From a virus: 64,000 nucleotides of DNA. The stretch's first letter is position 1. Each line of letters opens with the position of its first letter. The notes under the pieces were generated by a model. The model made no database searches and was not told where the DNA came from. It saw only the letters and a program-made list of their open reading frames with translations. Position numbers and translations under genes: made by a program. The DNA lies in the IMG/VR virus record IMGVR_UViG_3300043775_002839, positions 1 through 64,000 of that record. The stretch is one strand, 5' to 3'. Positions 16,837 through 25,133 of this stretch are shown in pieces.

Positions 16837-19044
16837 ATGAATTTTAATCAATTCCTAAACGAAGGTACTTCTTCATATGGTGGACCAGCTGGACTTACTA
16901 AAGATGAGACACTTAAAATAGCTCAAAAATTTGCAGATGCCGCCGCTAGTGTAGACCCTGAAAAGGGAAAATGGAGCGTAAATAAAAGAACCTTAGAGGA
17001 AGATGGTTTTGACTTAGACTACAATAGTGAGGAATTTGACGGTGGTTCATATAACATTTACAAAAATGGTAATGTTGTAAATATGGCTCTTCGTGAAAAT
17101 CCAGTTTTAGGTAAAATTGGAGATGATATTAAAACTATTGCAAAAGGTTTTAAAAAAATGATGGCTAATGAATCTGTTACAAATGAGGCTACCGTTAAAA
17201 AAGGAAGCATTGTAATTCCTTACGCTTCATCTGATGGAGAATTTATAGTTGATAAGGTTTTTAAAAATAAAGATGGAGAAGTTTCTTATACTGGTGAATT
17301 TAAGAAAACTGGTAAGAAAATGGAATACATTTTCCATAAAGATGATAAAATCATTAAAGAATCAACAATTACTGAAGAATATGATGTTAGTGGACTTTCA
17401 AGATCAGAACTTAAAGATGCAATTGACTACTTAGAAGCACACGATATTTCACACGACTATGATGGACGTGAAGATATTCTATATTTTGATATGACAGAAT
17501 TGGACAAAAAAGGCCAAGAACAAATGAAAAAATTGGGCCTTAGTGAATCAACCATTAATGAAAGAAATATCACAATCAAAAGACAATATACTGATAAACG
17601 TCCTGCAGTTACTGTAGGTAAAGCTGCTAAAGTTCGTAATAGAATGTTAGAGGCTATTAAAGATGGTAAAGTTTCACAGGAAGATTTTAATAATATTCTT
17701 AAAGAAATGACCACAGATTCTAAAAGATGGTTGAGAAGAAACGCTCAGTGTTTTAACGTATCTGAAGATGGAATTAGCCTATCAAAAACAGGTTCAAGAA
17801 TTCTTAAAAATGTTATGGTTTCTGAAGCTACTGAAAAGGCACCAAAGATTTGGGTTCCCGGAGGATTTGATAAAGCAATCTCAAAATACCCAAATAGTAA
17901 AATCACAAGAAAAATTGTATTAGATGCAGCACTTAAATGGGATGTAAATCCAGAAGATGCAATCCAATATGTTGAATATGGTTGGATGATTGACTTAGAC
18001 GAAAATAAAAACACAAATGATATGAGCACAAAATTTATTTACGAATCTTTCCAAGAATTCGTTGAAAACAGATTAAATGAAGGTACCCTAAATGAGGCAT
18101 TCAAAAGCGCTAAATTGGCTAACCTTTTTTCAGTAGGAAGTGCAGGTACTAAAGACCTTGCAGGAGCATTCTATACTTTTTCAAAACTAGCACTTGATAA
18201 AATCGAAGATTATGATATTATCGAAATGGATCCTCAAACCGCCCGTAAAGAAAAAAGAGCAAACGCTGTTTATTTTTACGTAGTAACTAACCAAAAGGAG
18301 AATCCATATATCGAAGGTAATATTCCAAATATTTACAACAATGGAATTATCCAATCAAATACCCTATTAGCAATGACTAATGGACAAAATGAATGGTACT
18401 CTACTGGATATAATAGATACTCAAAAACTGAAACTATATCAAAAGCAAGTTCAAGAGAAGATGCTGCTGGATTTGATAAAAGAGACAGTAAAAGATATGA
18501 TGGTTCAGGAATTACCAGTATTACAAAAGTAGCTGAATTAGCCGACATTGCTTACGTTATTGACTTAGATGTTCTTAAAGCAAGATATTCTACAGCAACA
18601 TTAACAACACAAAGAGCTGATGATAAAAGAGGAGCTACTGCTTTCCAAAGTGACAAAGACTTTAAAGCAGAAAACAAATCTAGATATAACCAAATCTTAG
18701 CACAAAAAGCATCTGCAATGCCAATGGACTCAGTGGTTCTAGGAGCTATTGATACTCTATCTACACAAATTAAAGATGCCCTAACCAAAGGTGAAAAAGG
18801 AAAATATGGAGAACTTATTATCGGACTGGACCCTAAAGGTAGAGAAATCAAAATGAACGATGCTGCAAATTTAATGAGAAATATCCTTGATGAGTATAAC
18901 AGATATGTAGGATACGTTGTTGAAACTGAAAAAGAAATTGCATCCGGATATAATGGAAAATGGGCTGAAGGTAGATTAAAAGATAGTTCTAAAACAATCG
19001 TTGATTACGTTAAGAAAGTAGACGCTAAAAATTACGCTTGGTAA
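16837..19044 (+). CDS. Large head-packaged protein with multiple protease sites
   Basis: 735 residues. N-terminus MNFNQFLNE|G is a short targeting peptide. Further sites: VTNE|A (after 117), TITE|E (180), TINE|R (242), RLNE|G (415) and TLNE|A (420). The pair at 415/420 would release a ~315-residue C-terminal protein beginning AFKSAKLANLF. A small compact module around residues 190-235 (HDISHDYDGREDILYFDM) lies between sites. No catalytic motif is recognised. The longest mature fragment is the most likely effector. Confidence 0.65.
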   Translation: MNFNQFLNEGTSSYGGPAGLTKDETLKIAQKFADAAASVDPEKGKWSVNKRTLEEDGFDLDYNSEEFDGGSYNIYKNGNVVNMALRENPVLGKIGDDIKTIAKGFKKMMANESVTNEATVKKGSIVIPYASSDGEFIVDKVFKNKDGEVSYTGEFKKTGKKMEYIFHKDDKIIKESTITEEYDVSGLSRSELKDAIDYLEAHDISHDYDGREDILYFDMTELDKKGQEQMKKLGLSESTINERNITIKRQYTDKRPAVTVGKAAKVRNRMLEAIKDGKVSQEDFNNILKEMTTDSKRWLRRNAQCFNVSEDGISLSKTGSRILKNVMVSEATEKAPKIWVPGGFDKAISKYPNSKITRKIVLDAALKWDVNPEDAIQYVEYGWMIDLDENKNTNDMSTKFIYESFQEFVENRLNEGTLNEAFKSAKLANLFSVGSAGTKDLAGAFYTFSKLALDKIEDYDIIEMDPQTARKEKRANAVYFYVVTNQKENPYIEGNIPNIYNNGIIQSNTLLAMTNGQNEWYSTGYNRYSKTETISKASSREDAAGFDKRDSKRYDGSGITSITKVAELADIAYVIDLDVLKARYSTATLTTQRADDKRGATAFQSDKDFKAENKSRYNQILAQKASAMPMDSVVLGAIDTLSTQIKDALTKGEKGKYGELIIGLDPKGREIKMNDAANLMRNILDEYNRYVGYVVETEKEIASGYNGKWAEGRLKDSSKTIVDYVKKVDAKNYAW

Positions 19045-19045
19045 G

Positions 19046-19393
19046 ATGAAACATATTAAATTATTCGAACAGTTTGTTAATGAAAAGATAGAATATCCGG
19101 AGGGAGTTAAAACCACGGATGATAAAATACTTGACAAGGTGGCTAAACTATTAAATTCTTCTAAAGGCATAATTGAAATAGGTTCTGGCTCTGTTAGAGG
19201 TAAAAAAGTTCCTTTTCAAACTGGTGAGGCAAACTTTAACATAACAGGACATAGAGAGTATTACGTTCTTCTTTGTAGTAAAGGAGAATTTGAAATTCCT
19301 AGAGAAGATATTAAAAATGCCCAAGAGCTATACGATCAAATTGAAAAGGCTATTCAAATGGGAAAAGTAACAATAGGAAAACAAAGATCATGA
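19046..19393 (+). CDS. Small head-targeted protein, unknown
   Basis: 115 residues starting MKHIKLFEQFVNE|K, the shared N-terminal targeting peptide. The mature ~100 residues contain a Gly-rich turn (IEIGSGSVRGKK) and mixed charged strands. It starts one base after the previous stop, and its TGA overlaps the next start, so it is co-translated with the cluster. Confidence 0.62.
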   Translation: MKHIKLFEQFVNEKIEYPEGVKTTDDKILDKVAKLLNSSKGIIEIGSGSVRGKKVPFQTGEANFNITGHREYYVLLCSKGEFEIPREDIKNAQELYDQIEKAIQMGKVTIGKQRS

Positions 19394-19902
19394 TGAAACA
19401 TATACCTACATTCGAAAGTTTTGTAAATGAATCCCTAAACGAAGGATGGGGATTTGATGACATTAAAGAAATCCATTTTGAAACTGATCCTGATAAACAA
19501 GAAAAACTTAAAAGGGTTTACGGTAAAAAAACTGGAGCAATGTCTTATAAGTCTCAAATCGAGGCCGCTGATTATGCACTAACTAAGTATAGAAAAGACA
19601 TTAAATATGACAATGGTAAGTCAGGTAGCGCAGGTCTTACTGATGTATTTATTCCAAGTTCATCAATGGCCGCATTTTCTACAGCTGGTAATGGACCACA
19701 CTCTAAGCCTAAAAGATGGAACCAAAAGGAATATGACAAATGGATTAAAGATATGGCCGGAGATGGTGGTGCAGACCACGCATATGATATGGCCCAAAAT
19801 GCTAAATTTGAACCAGGTCTTATTGATTGGGTTAAGAAAAATGTAGCTTACGGCGAAAAACCATTAGATAGAATTCAGTGGGATATCGAAGCATACACAT
19901 AA
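19393..19902 (+). CDS. Head-targeted protein, unknown
   Basis: 169 residues from the second of two adjacent ATGs (19390 and 19393); the second gives MKHIPTFESFVNE|SLNE|GWG, matching neighbouring targeting peptides and supplying two successive protease sites (after Glu13 and Glu17). The mature part is Lys-rich with several Trp and a Gly/Asp-rich segment (DMAGDGGADHAYDMAQN). Function unknown. Confidence 0.62.
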   Translation: MKHIPTFESFVNESLNEGWGFDDIKEIHFETDPDKQEKLKRVYGKKTGAMSYKSQIEAADYALTKYRKDIKYDNGKSGSAGLTDVFIPSSSMAAFSTAGNGPHSKPKRWNQKEYDKWIKDMAGDGGADHAYDMAQNAKFEPGLIDWVKKNVAYGEKPLDRIQWDIEAYT

Positions 19903-19921
19903 TAATATAAATATAAACGAT

Positions 19922-20458
19922 ATGAAACACATAAAACTATACGAGGAATTCGTAAATGAAAAAGCATACAGATTAACTGGACCTTATGCCTCTAAAGGTA
20001 TTATTGGTAAAGTTATGCAGGCATTTAAAAAAGAAATTGAAAGAGTCACTTACGAAGGCGACGCTGCCGATACTTTAGAAGAAGTTAATGGCGCATGGGG
20101 AGATTTCGGTAAAGATGCTAAAAAAATCATTTTAGATGAAATTAAAAAGGCAGTAAAAGACATGAACCAAGTTGTTTATGTTCACGTTCAAGGTTTAAAC
20201 AAAACATGGGAACCAGACACTGTTAACAGATTAAATAGTGATGGAGGTCCATTGCATATTGTAATTCCTGGAGACTTTATAATTAATGTTGGTTTTATGG
20301 ACGATGTTGATGGTAACAAATTTAAGAATAAATTAGGTGGTATGTTAAACACTGCAATTGCAGGTGGAGAAGACATTTACGGTGGATATGATGCCGAAAT
20401 TGGAGAAAATAATGTAGAAATCAGAGGTTCTGAAATCATGCAAATAGACCAAAAATAA
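19922..20458 (+). CDS. Head-targeted protein, unknown
   Basis: 178 residues, N-terminus MKHIKLYEEFVNE|K as in the neighbours. The mature region looks like a mixed alpha/beta domain: a helix around KVMQAFKKEIERV, strands QVVYVHVQGL and LHIVIPGDFIINVGF, and a Gly-rich C-terminal part. No family recognised. It is separated from the previous gene by a short A/T-rich leader. Confidence 0.62.
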   Translation: MKHIKLYEEFVNEKAYRLTGPYASKGIIGKVMQAFKKEIERVTYEGDAADTLEEVNGAWGDFGKDAKKIILDEIKKAVKDMNQVVYVHVQGLNKTWEPDTVNRLNSDGGPLHIVIPGDFIINVGFMDDVDGNKFKNKLGGMLNTAIAGGEDIYGGYDAEIGENNVEIRGSEIMQIDQK

Positions 20459-20459
20459 G

Positions 20460-21293
20460 ATGCCAAGTACAAGTAAAGCACAACAACAACTAATGGGTAT
20501 GGCATACTCTCTTAAAAAAGGAGATATGGACCCTAAAGATGCAAGCCAAGAGGTTAAAGACCTTGCAGATTCTATGACACTTCAACAATTGAAAGATTTT
20601 GCAAGTACAAAACATGAAGGACTACCTGACCACGTTAAAGAGGCTGAAGACCATGAGGTTGGAATGGCAATGAGTCAACTTAATGCAATTTCCAAAGCAG
20701 TTGGTGAATTACTTCAAAAAATTGGAAGAGAAGAAAAGGACCTGCCAGGATGGTTGCAAGACCATATTTCGCAGTCTTATAATTATATCAAACAGGCAAA
20801 CGATGGTTATCATGAACTTGATGAGATGGTTTCTCCTGATAGTATTGGAGGAATGGGAGCTACTGCCCTACCTTCACCAACTGGAGTAGGTTCTGGAGAC
20901 GTTCCAAAAGGAAGAGGAGATGCAAAAGAGGAAGAGGAAGAAGAAAAAAAGAGACGCAAAGAGTTCTTAAAAAAGTTTAAATCTTTTGAAGAGTTTATAA
21001 ATGAAGCAAGTCTACAAACAATTTCCGGAAATAGTGGTAGAACTATTACATTATTAGATAATAAAAAGTACGAATTAAAGAAAGATGTTAAAAATGCAAA
21101 AATAGGAGACTATGTTAATGTTATCTTGCCAAAAGGAACTATTATTACAAATTTACCTGGTGGAATATTTGCAAATCATACTTCATTAAAACAAAATCGT
21201 AATTACAAGTGGTCCGGCGATATTGGAGTAAGAATCACTTCTATGCCTGAAACAATTCATGAAATTGAAAAGAATGGAAAAGTATTAGAATAA
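20460..21293 (+). CDS. DUF3008-like protein fused to a head-targeting segment
   Basis: 277 residues. Residues 1-60 (MPSTSKAQQQLMGMAYSLKKG ... DFASTKHEGLP) match a small phage protein family known as DUF3008. A Glu/Lys stretch follows (~155-170), then SFEEFINE|A with the cut after Glu182, which is the targeting motif placed internally. The last ~95 residues are a beta-rich domain with LPKGTIITNLPGG. Cleavage would separate the two domains. A strong terminator closes the cluster just downstream. Confidence 0.65.
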   Translation: MPSTSKAQQQLMGMAYSLKKGDMDPKDASQEVKDLADSMTLQQLKDFASTKHEGLPDHVKEAEDHEVGMAMSQLNAISKAVGELLQKIGREEKDLPGWLQDHISQSYNYIKQANDGYHELDEMVSPDSIGGMGATALPSPTGVGSGDVPKGRGDAKEEEEEEKKRRKEFLKKFKSFEEFINEASLQTISGNSGRTITLLDNKKYELKKDVKNAKIGDYVNVILPKGTIITNLPGGIFANHTSLKQNRNYKWSGDIGVRITSMPETIHEIEKNGKVLE

Positions 21294-21317
21294 TAAAAAA
21301 ATTGAAACAATATTTAA

Positions 21318-21347
21318 AACCTCAGTATAACTACTGAGGTTTTTTTA
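21318..21347 (+). terminator. Intrinsic terminator closing the internal-protein cluster
   Basis: AACCTCAGTA (21318-21327) and TACTGAGGTT (21332-21341) form a 10-bp stem with a 4-base loop followed by seven or more T. Confidence 0.92.
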
Positions 21348-21355
21348 ATTTAACA

Positions 21356-21631
21356 ATGATGCAATATTTTTTTAAACCAGACAATTTTGAAAGATGGTCA
21401 AATTTGGCCACTGAAAAAATAAATAAGACAATTGATTCATGTACTACTCTAAGGCAACTAGAATCAGCCAAACAGATGATCGACACATTCATAATGATTA
21501 CTGCTCTCGAAGACAATATTGAAGCAGATGAACTAGAATGGATTGTAAACCTATATTGGCTAAGAATAATTTTAAAAAAACAAATTATTTTGAAACAAAC
21601 CAAAGATAGTGAGTATAAATTAAGAACTTAA
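21356..21631 (+). CDS. Small helical protein, unknown
   Basis: 91 residues, alternative start three bases downstream. Predominantly helical with regularly spaced hydrophobics (LESAKQMIDTFIMITALEDN). It sits between the cluster terminator and the Ro60-like gene, 11 bases before the latter, so the two may be co-transcribed. No family recognised. Confidence 0.55.
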   Translation: MMQYFFKPDNFERWSNLATEKINKTIDSCTTLRQLESAKQMIDTFIMITALEDNIEADELEWIVNLYWLRIILKKQIILKQTKDSEYKLRT

Positions 21632-21642
21632 AAATAAACAAA

Positions 21643-23067
21643 ATGGAATTTATAGACGCATTAAGACAAGATGATATGTTAACTGAAAATGGAATGGCGA
21701 CAAATTCGACATCATTGAATGCTTGCGTTGACCTTTTCTTTAACATTGGAGCTATGAGAGGACAGGACAAGCAACGTTTGATTGCTACTTTCTCTAAAGC
21801 ATTTAATGAAGACCCAAAGCGCGCTATGAAACTTCTTTTTTGGGCTAGAGATGTTCGAGGTGGAGCTGGAGAACGTCAAGTTTTCAAAGACATTTTAGTC
21901 TACTTGGCAGAAAACCACGACTTGGTACTTAAACCAAACTTACACTTAATTTCTGAGTATGGACGTTGGGATGATTTATTAGTCTTAACAGGAAAATATC
22001 TTGAAAAAGAGGCATTCACCCTAATTTCAGATGCTTTAATTGCTGAAAATAATTTATGTGCAAAATGGATGCCCCGTAAAGGACCAATCGCTGAAAAGTT
22101 ACGTAAATTTACTGGAATGTCTCCAAAACAATACAGAAAATCTCTTGTAGGTTTAACTAATGTTGTTGAAACTAAAATGTGTGCTAAAGATTGGAATTCT
22201 ATTGACTTCGGTAAATTACCATCAGTAGCTTCTGCACGTTACCAAAAAGCCTTTGGTAAAAATGCATACGAAAGTTATTCAGCGTATATTGCTTCCCTTG
22301 TAAAAGGTGAGGCTAAGATTAATGCAGGTGCAGTTTATCCTTACGATATTATTACATCGTTAGAGCGTGGAAATGCAACCGTAGCAAACGAACAATGGAA
22401 AGCCTTGCCAAACTATTTGGAAGGTGCAAATGATATGATTTTACCAGTAGTAGACGTTTCAGGTTCTATGTCAACTCCAGCTGGTGGAAGTAAAACTGTA
22501 ACTTGTATGAATGTTGCAATCTCATTAGGTCTCTATATTTCTGAAAGAAATGAAGGTCCTTTCAAAGATGCATTTATTACATTCTCAAGTAAACCACAGT
22601 TACAAGTATTAAGTGGCTCACTGAATGATCGCTACACACAGATGTCAGACTCTGATTGGGGAATGTCAACAGATCTTGAGGCTACATTCAAACTGATCCT
22701 AGATCAGGCCACTAAGCACAAATTATCGCAAGATAAAATGCCAAACAAAATCCTAATCCTATCGGATATGGAGTTTAACACGGCAACATCAAAACGATAT
22801 GGAATAGAAAGTGGATGGAATCCAACTGCGCAGCAGATGATTGAAACTATGTATTCCGATGCAGGTTACAAAGTACCTCAAATTGTTTACTGGAACATTC
22901 AATCCCGAAACGGAGGAGTACCAGTTTCATTTGATGCTAAAGGAACTGCCCTAATTTCAGGATTCTCTCCAGCGATTATGACAAGCCTACTTGGAGGAGA
23001 TATAGAATCTCCACAACAAATAATGGATAAAACAATTTTGAGTGAGAGATACGCTCCAGTTGTTTAA
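21643..23067 (+). CDS. Ro60-like TROVE/DUF2828 protein with vWA domain
   Basis: 474 residues. The N-terminal ~260 residues are alpha-helical repeats with LFWARDVRGGAGERQVFKD and SEYGRWDDL, the pattern of TROVE/DUF2828 proteins. The C-terminal von Willebrand A domain starts at ILPVVDVSGSMSTP, carrying an intact MIDAS DxSxS, with a later Asp in ILSDMEFN. Ro60 proteins form RNPs with Y RNAs and with defective RNAs. The downstream 23.07-23.44 kb segment lacks a gene and ends in a terminator, which is the usual place for a Y-like RNA. Function in this phage is inferred. Confidence 0.75.
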   Translation: MEFIDALRQDDMLTENGMATNSTSLNACVDLFFNIGAMRGQDKQRLIATFSKAFNEDPKRAMKLLFWARDVRGGAGERQVFKDILVYLAENHDLVLKPNLHLISEYGRWDDLLVLTGKYLEKEAFTLISDALIAENNLCAKWMPRKGPIAEKLRKFTGMSPKQYRKSLVGLTNVVETKMCAKDWNSIDFGKLPSVASARYQKAFGKNAYESYSAYIASLVKGEAKINAGAVYPYDIITSLERGNATVANEQWKALPNYLEGANDMILPVVDVSGSMSTPAGGSKTVTCMNVAISLGLYISERNEGPFKDAFITFSSKPQLQVLSGSLNDRYTQMSDSDWGMSTDLEATFKLILDQATKHKLSQDKMPNKILILSDMEFNTATSKRYGIESGWNPTAQQMIETMYSDAGYKVPQIVYWNIQSRNGGVPVSFDAKGTALISGFSPAIMTSLLGGDIESPQQIMDKTILSERYAPVV

Positions 23068-23068
23068 A

Positions 23069-23077
23069 GATATATAC
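23069..23077 (+). promoter_or_regulatory. GATATATAC promoter-like motif
   Basis: One mismatch from the recurring motif, just after the Ro60-like stop codon. No start codon follows at the usual distance; it would instead start a noncoding transcript. Confidence 0.4.
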
Positions 23078-23436
23078 AATAAATTGGTTCCTTACAGCAA
23101 ACGATACAAGCAATTATAAACTACGCAAAATCGGAACCAGGTGGATCGGTACAGCAAAAAGTACAAACACAGCTATGATAGCCAGACGTATTACAGAGAT
23201 TGCATCAAGTATAACAGGCAAATGGAAGTTTAACCAGGATAAAAAATGGATCACCAGTCGCACCACCTCAATAGGTGATAAGTAGGATGGGTCGAAGTTT
23301 AGTAGACGCTCGCGAACATCAAAGCCGAAGACTATAAAATGGGTTATTCCGCCGGGAAGAAAATCACGAAAAACGATCCCGTAATAATTTAATCCTGACA
23401 AAATTGTTAATAACTTTTTTAGTCAGGATTTTTTTA
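23078..23436 (+). ncRNA. Candidate noncoding RNA (possible Y-like RNA) beside Ro60-like gene
   Basis: About 360 bases without a credible ORF, visibly richer in G+C and poorer in T than the surroundings. It is framed by a promoter-like motif (23069) and a strong terminator. Visible stems: 23085-23091 with 23133-23139 (7 bp) and 23250-23255 with 23274-23279 (6 bp). An ACAGCAA(n)4TACAA motif occurs twice, at 23094 and 23151. I could not identify a tRNA-like T arm, so the Y-RNA label rests on gene context. Several frames stay open by composition, so a short peptide cannot be wholly excluded. Confidence 0.5.
23391..23436 (+). terminator. Intrinsic terminator ending candidate ncRNA
   Basis: AATCCTGAC (23391-23399) pairs with GTCAGGATT (23422-23430), followed by a T tract. 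The loop is 22 bases. Confidence 0.88.
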
Positions 23437-23485
23437 TGTCGATTTTTTGTATTATATTTACATATCTAATTTAAACAAACATATT

Positions 23486-23710
23486 ATGACTTCAATTTTA
23501 ACACAAGAACGTTACAATCAAATTATGAATAACCAAACATACTTGACTCAAGAAGAGTATGATTTTTGTTTTAATATTAACCCATCAGAGGTTCGTACAT
23601 CGACTTCATATATTGGAGATTATTCAAAATCTGGTGCATACTTAAACTGTAATGTTTATAGTGAGCATGACCATGAAAAACGTCAGTTTGAAATGGAAAC
23701 TGGTCTTTAA
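23486..23710 (+). CDS. Small protein, unknown
   Basis: 74 residues from the ATG at 23486; a longer reading from TTG at 23447 would run through the promoter-like TATTATATTTACA element and is rejected. Rich in Tyr, Asn and Glu (QEEYDFCFNINPSEVR), acidic at the C-terminus. It is set off by a terminator upstream and a promoter-like motif downstream, so it is a one-gene unit. No family recognised. Confidence 0.55.
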   Translation: MTSILTQERYNQIMNNQTYLTQEEYDFCFNINPSEVRTSTSYIGDYSKSGAYLNCNVYSEHDHEKRQFEMETGL

Positions 23711-23733
23711 TAAAGTACATAAAAAACAAAACC

Positions 23734-23742
23734 AATATATAA
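23734..23742 (+). promoter_or_regulatory. AATATATAA promoter-like motif
   Basis: One mismatch from the recurring motif, 32 bases ahead of the start at 23766, the typical spacing in this window. Confidence 0.5.
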
Positions 23743-23765
23743 CATATAATACTTAAACACAAACT

Positions 23766-24041
23766 ATGAATATTTTAGATGAAGCAAGCGGAATAGTTAA
23801 TAACCGCTCCGAAGAAGCAGACAGAAATTACGGTCCATTTTCAGAAGGTATGGACCGGGCTGCAATGATTTTTAAAGGTATGACCGGACTTGAAGTTACA
23901 GGTGAACACATGTTTAAAGCGCTAGTTGCACTTAAATTCTCTAGAGAATCGTACAATCACAAGCGTGATAACTTATTAGATGCAGTTGCATATATCCAAG
24001 GATTAGACAACTACATTAACGAAAAGCAAAACAATGGTTAA
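23766..24041 (+). CDS. DUF6378-like small protein
   Basis: 91 residues. NILDEASGIVNNRSEEADRNYGPF, then EHMFKALVALKFSRES and HKRDNLLDAVAYIQGLDNYI, give the pattern of the phage DUF6378 family (helical, with a conserved YG and a KxxR...D..DA.GY segment). Function of the family is unknown; the layout is reminiscent of small all-alpha nucleotide pyrophosphatase-like folds. Its end overlaps the next gene by eight bases. Confidence 0.6.
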   Translation: MNILDEASGIVNNRSEEADRNYGPFSEGMDRAAMIFKGMTGLEVTGEHMFKALVALKFSRESYNHKRDNLLDAVAYIQGLDNYINEKQNNG

Positions 24042-25083
24042 CATTTACACAGTTTTAGATTCATTAAAAGGTAAGAAGATTGCAATTGATGATGTTGTAA
24101 CTACGTATAGTTCAAAGAAGGCCAGCCATAAAAGTGCATGGGCCTTCTTATTAGCTAATCAATTAAAGTCTCTCAGTTTGGATGTTGAAGTACTTACCAA
24201 GTCAGAAGATATTCATCAATATGATATCTGGTTGGTAGCTCTTCCAATGGAATTCCAAGGGTCTTATAACTTATTTGGTGGAGCCACTGACGAACCAGCA
24301 GAGAGAATTAAAAGATTCTTAGATTTTAATGGAACAATATATTGTTTGAATCGAGAAATGCCAAATGTTGGACAATTTGCCGAAAGCCGAATGAAATCAT
24401 GTTCTCCTCTGTGGGCATCTCTTAATACTGAGGCACTTACAAAAAGAAGTTTGGAAACACAAACGATTGAATTAAAACTAGATTCTAAAACATTTGTTTT
24501 AGGAGATTCTCATTCAGTTTCAGTGTACCATCCAGGTTCAAATATTAGTCGAAATGATGGTAAAACCCTATTTGGAGTCTTAAAAGAAGGAATGCGATCT
24601 TATATTCCTTTAGATACTGAACACTTAATAACGTACTTTGGAAACATCGATGTTCGTCATCACTTATGTCGACAAGAAAAACCAGTCGAAGCGGTTAAAA
24701 GTTTAGTAGCAAACTACTTTGAACACCTTAAATCATTAGGAATTCAAAAGAATACCATCGTAAAATTATTACCAATCGAATTTGAAGGTCGTAGAATTCC
24801 TAAAACTGGCTACCATAAAGGAACACCATTTATCGGAACTCAACGAGAACGGACTCAATTAATGGAAATATTTAACGAAGAGGTTGACAAACTCTCGGCT
24901 ATATATAATATGAACGTAATCGAATGGCCGATTCACTGGTACTCAGCAGACCCTCAATACTTTGCCGATACCTATATGGAAAAGCCAGGTTCTGTTCACC
25001 TATCTAGAGAGTTTTACCAATATGATTTCGAGACGTCCGAAAAAAATGTTGTCCTAAAGAAGACTATCAATACTCTTTTTTGA
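24034..25083 (+). CDS. SGNH-hydrolase-like protein, tentative
   Basis: 349 residues. The segment FVLGDSHSVSVYHPG (about 150-165) resembles the GDSHS block of SGNH-type hydrolases and acyltransferases, and a late PGSVHLS could supply the catalytic His. An N-terminal ~110-residue region (IWLVALPMEFQGSYNLFGG) may be a separate domain. If correct it would add or remove acyl groups on a glycan or lipid, consistent with the inositol, HAD and methyltransferase genes downstream. Coupled to the preceding gene by an eight-base overlap. Ends in TLF. Confidence 0.4.
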   Translation: MVNIYTVLDSLKGKKIAIDDVVTTYSSKKASHKSAWAFLLANQLKSLSLDVEVLTKSEDIHQYDIWLVALPMEFQGSYNLFGGATDEPAERIKRFLDFNGTIYCLNREMPNVGQFAESRMKSCSPLWASLNTEALTKRSLETQTIELKLDSKTFVLGDSHSVSVYHPGSNISRNDGKTLFGVLKEGMRSYIPLDTEHLITYFGNIDVRHHLCRQEKPVEAVKSLVANYFEHLKSLGIQKNTIVKLLPIEFEGRRIPKTGYHKGTPFIGTQRERTQLMEIFNEEVDKLSAIYNMNVIEWPIHWYSADPQYFADTYMEKPGSVHLSREFYQYDFETSEKNVVLKKTINTLF

Positions 25084-25133
25084 AACTTTTTAAATAAAAC
25101 AAGTATAAAAATTATAAATTAAATTTTAAGAAA

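Noticed and set aside
23201-23330. tRNA or tRNA-like domain in the candidate Y-like RNA
   Set aside because: Fragments such as GGGTCGAAG recall a T loop, but I could not build acceptor and T stems together. No tRNA gene could be supported anywhere in the window.
23067-23383. + strand frame reading through a TAG at 23281, suggesting stop-codon reassignment
   Set aside because: TAG is used as a normal stop elsewhere (for example 4493 and 37507), there is no proper start codon at the head of the frame, and other frames are similarly open.
23114-23401. 95-residue minus-strand ORF across the candidate ncRNA
   Set aside because: Other frames in this stretch also stay open for long runs, which points to base composition rather than coding. 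It overlaps the terminator, has no leader like other genes, and the protein shows no recognisable features.
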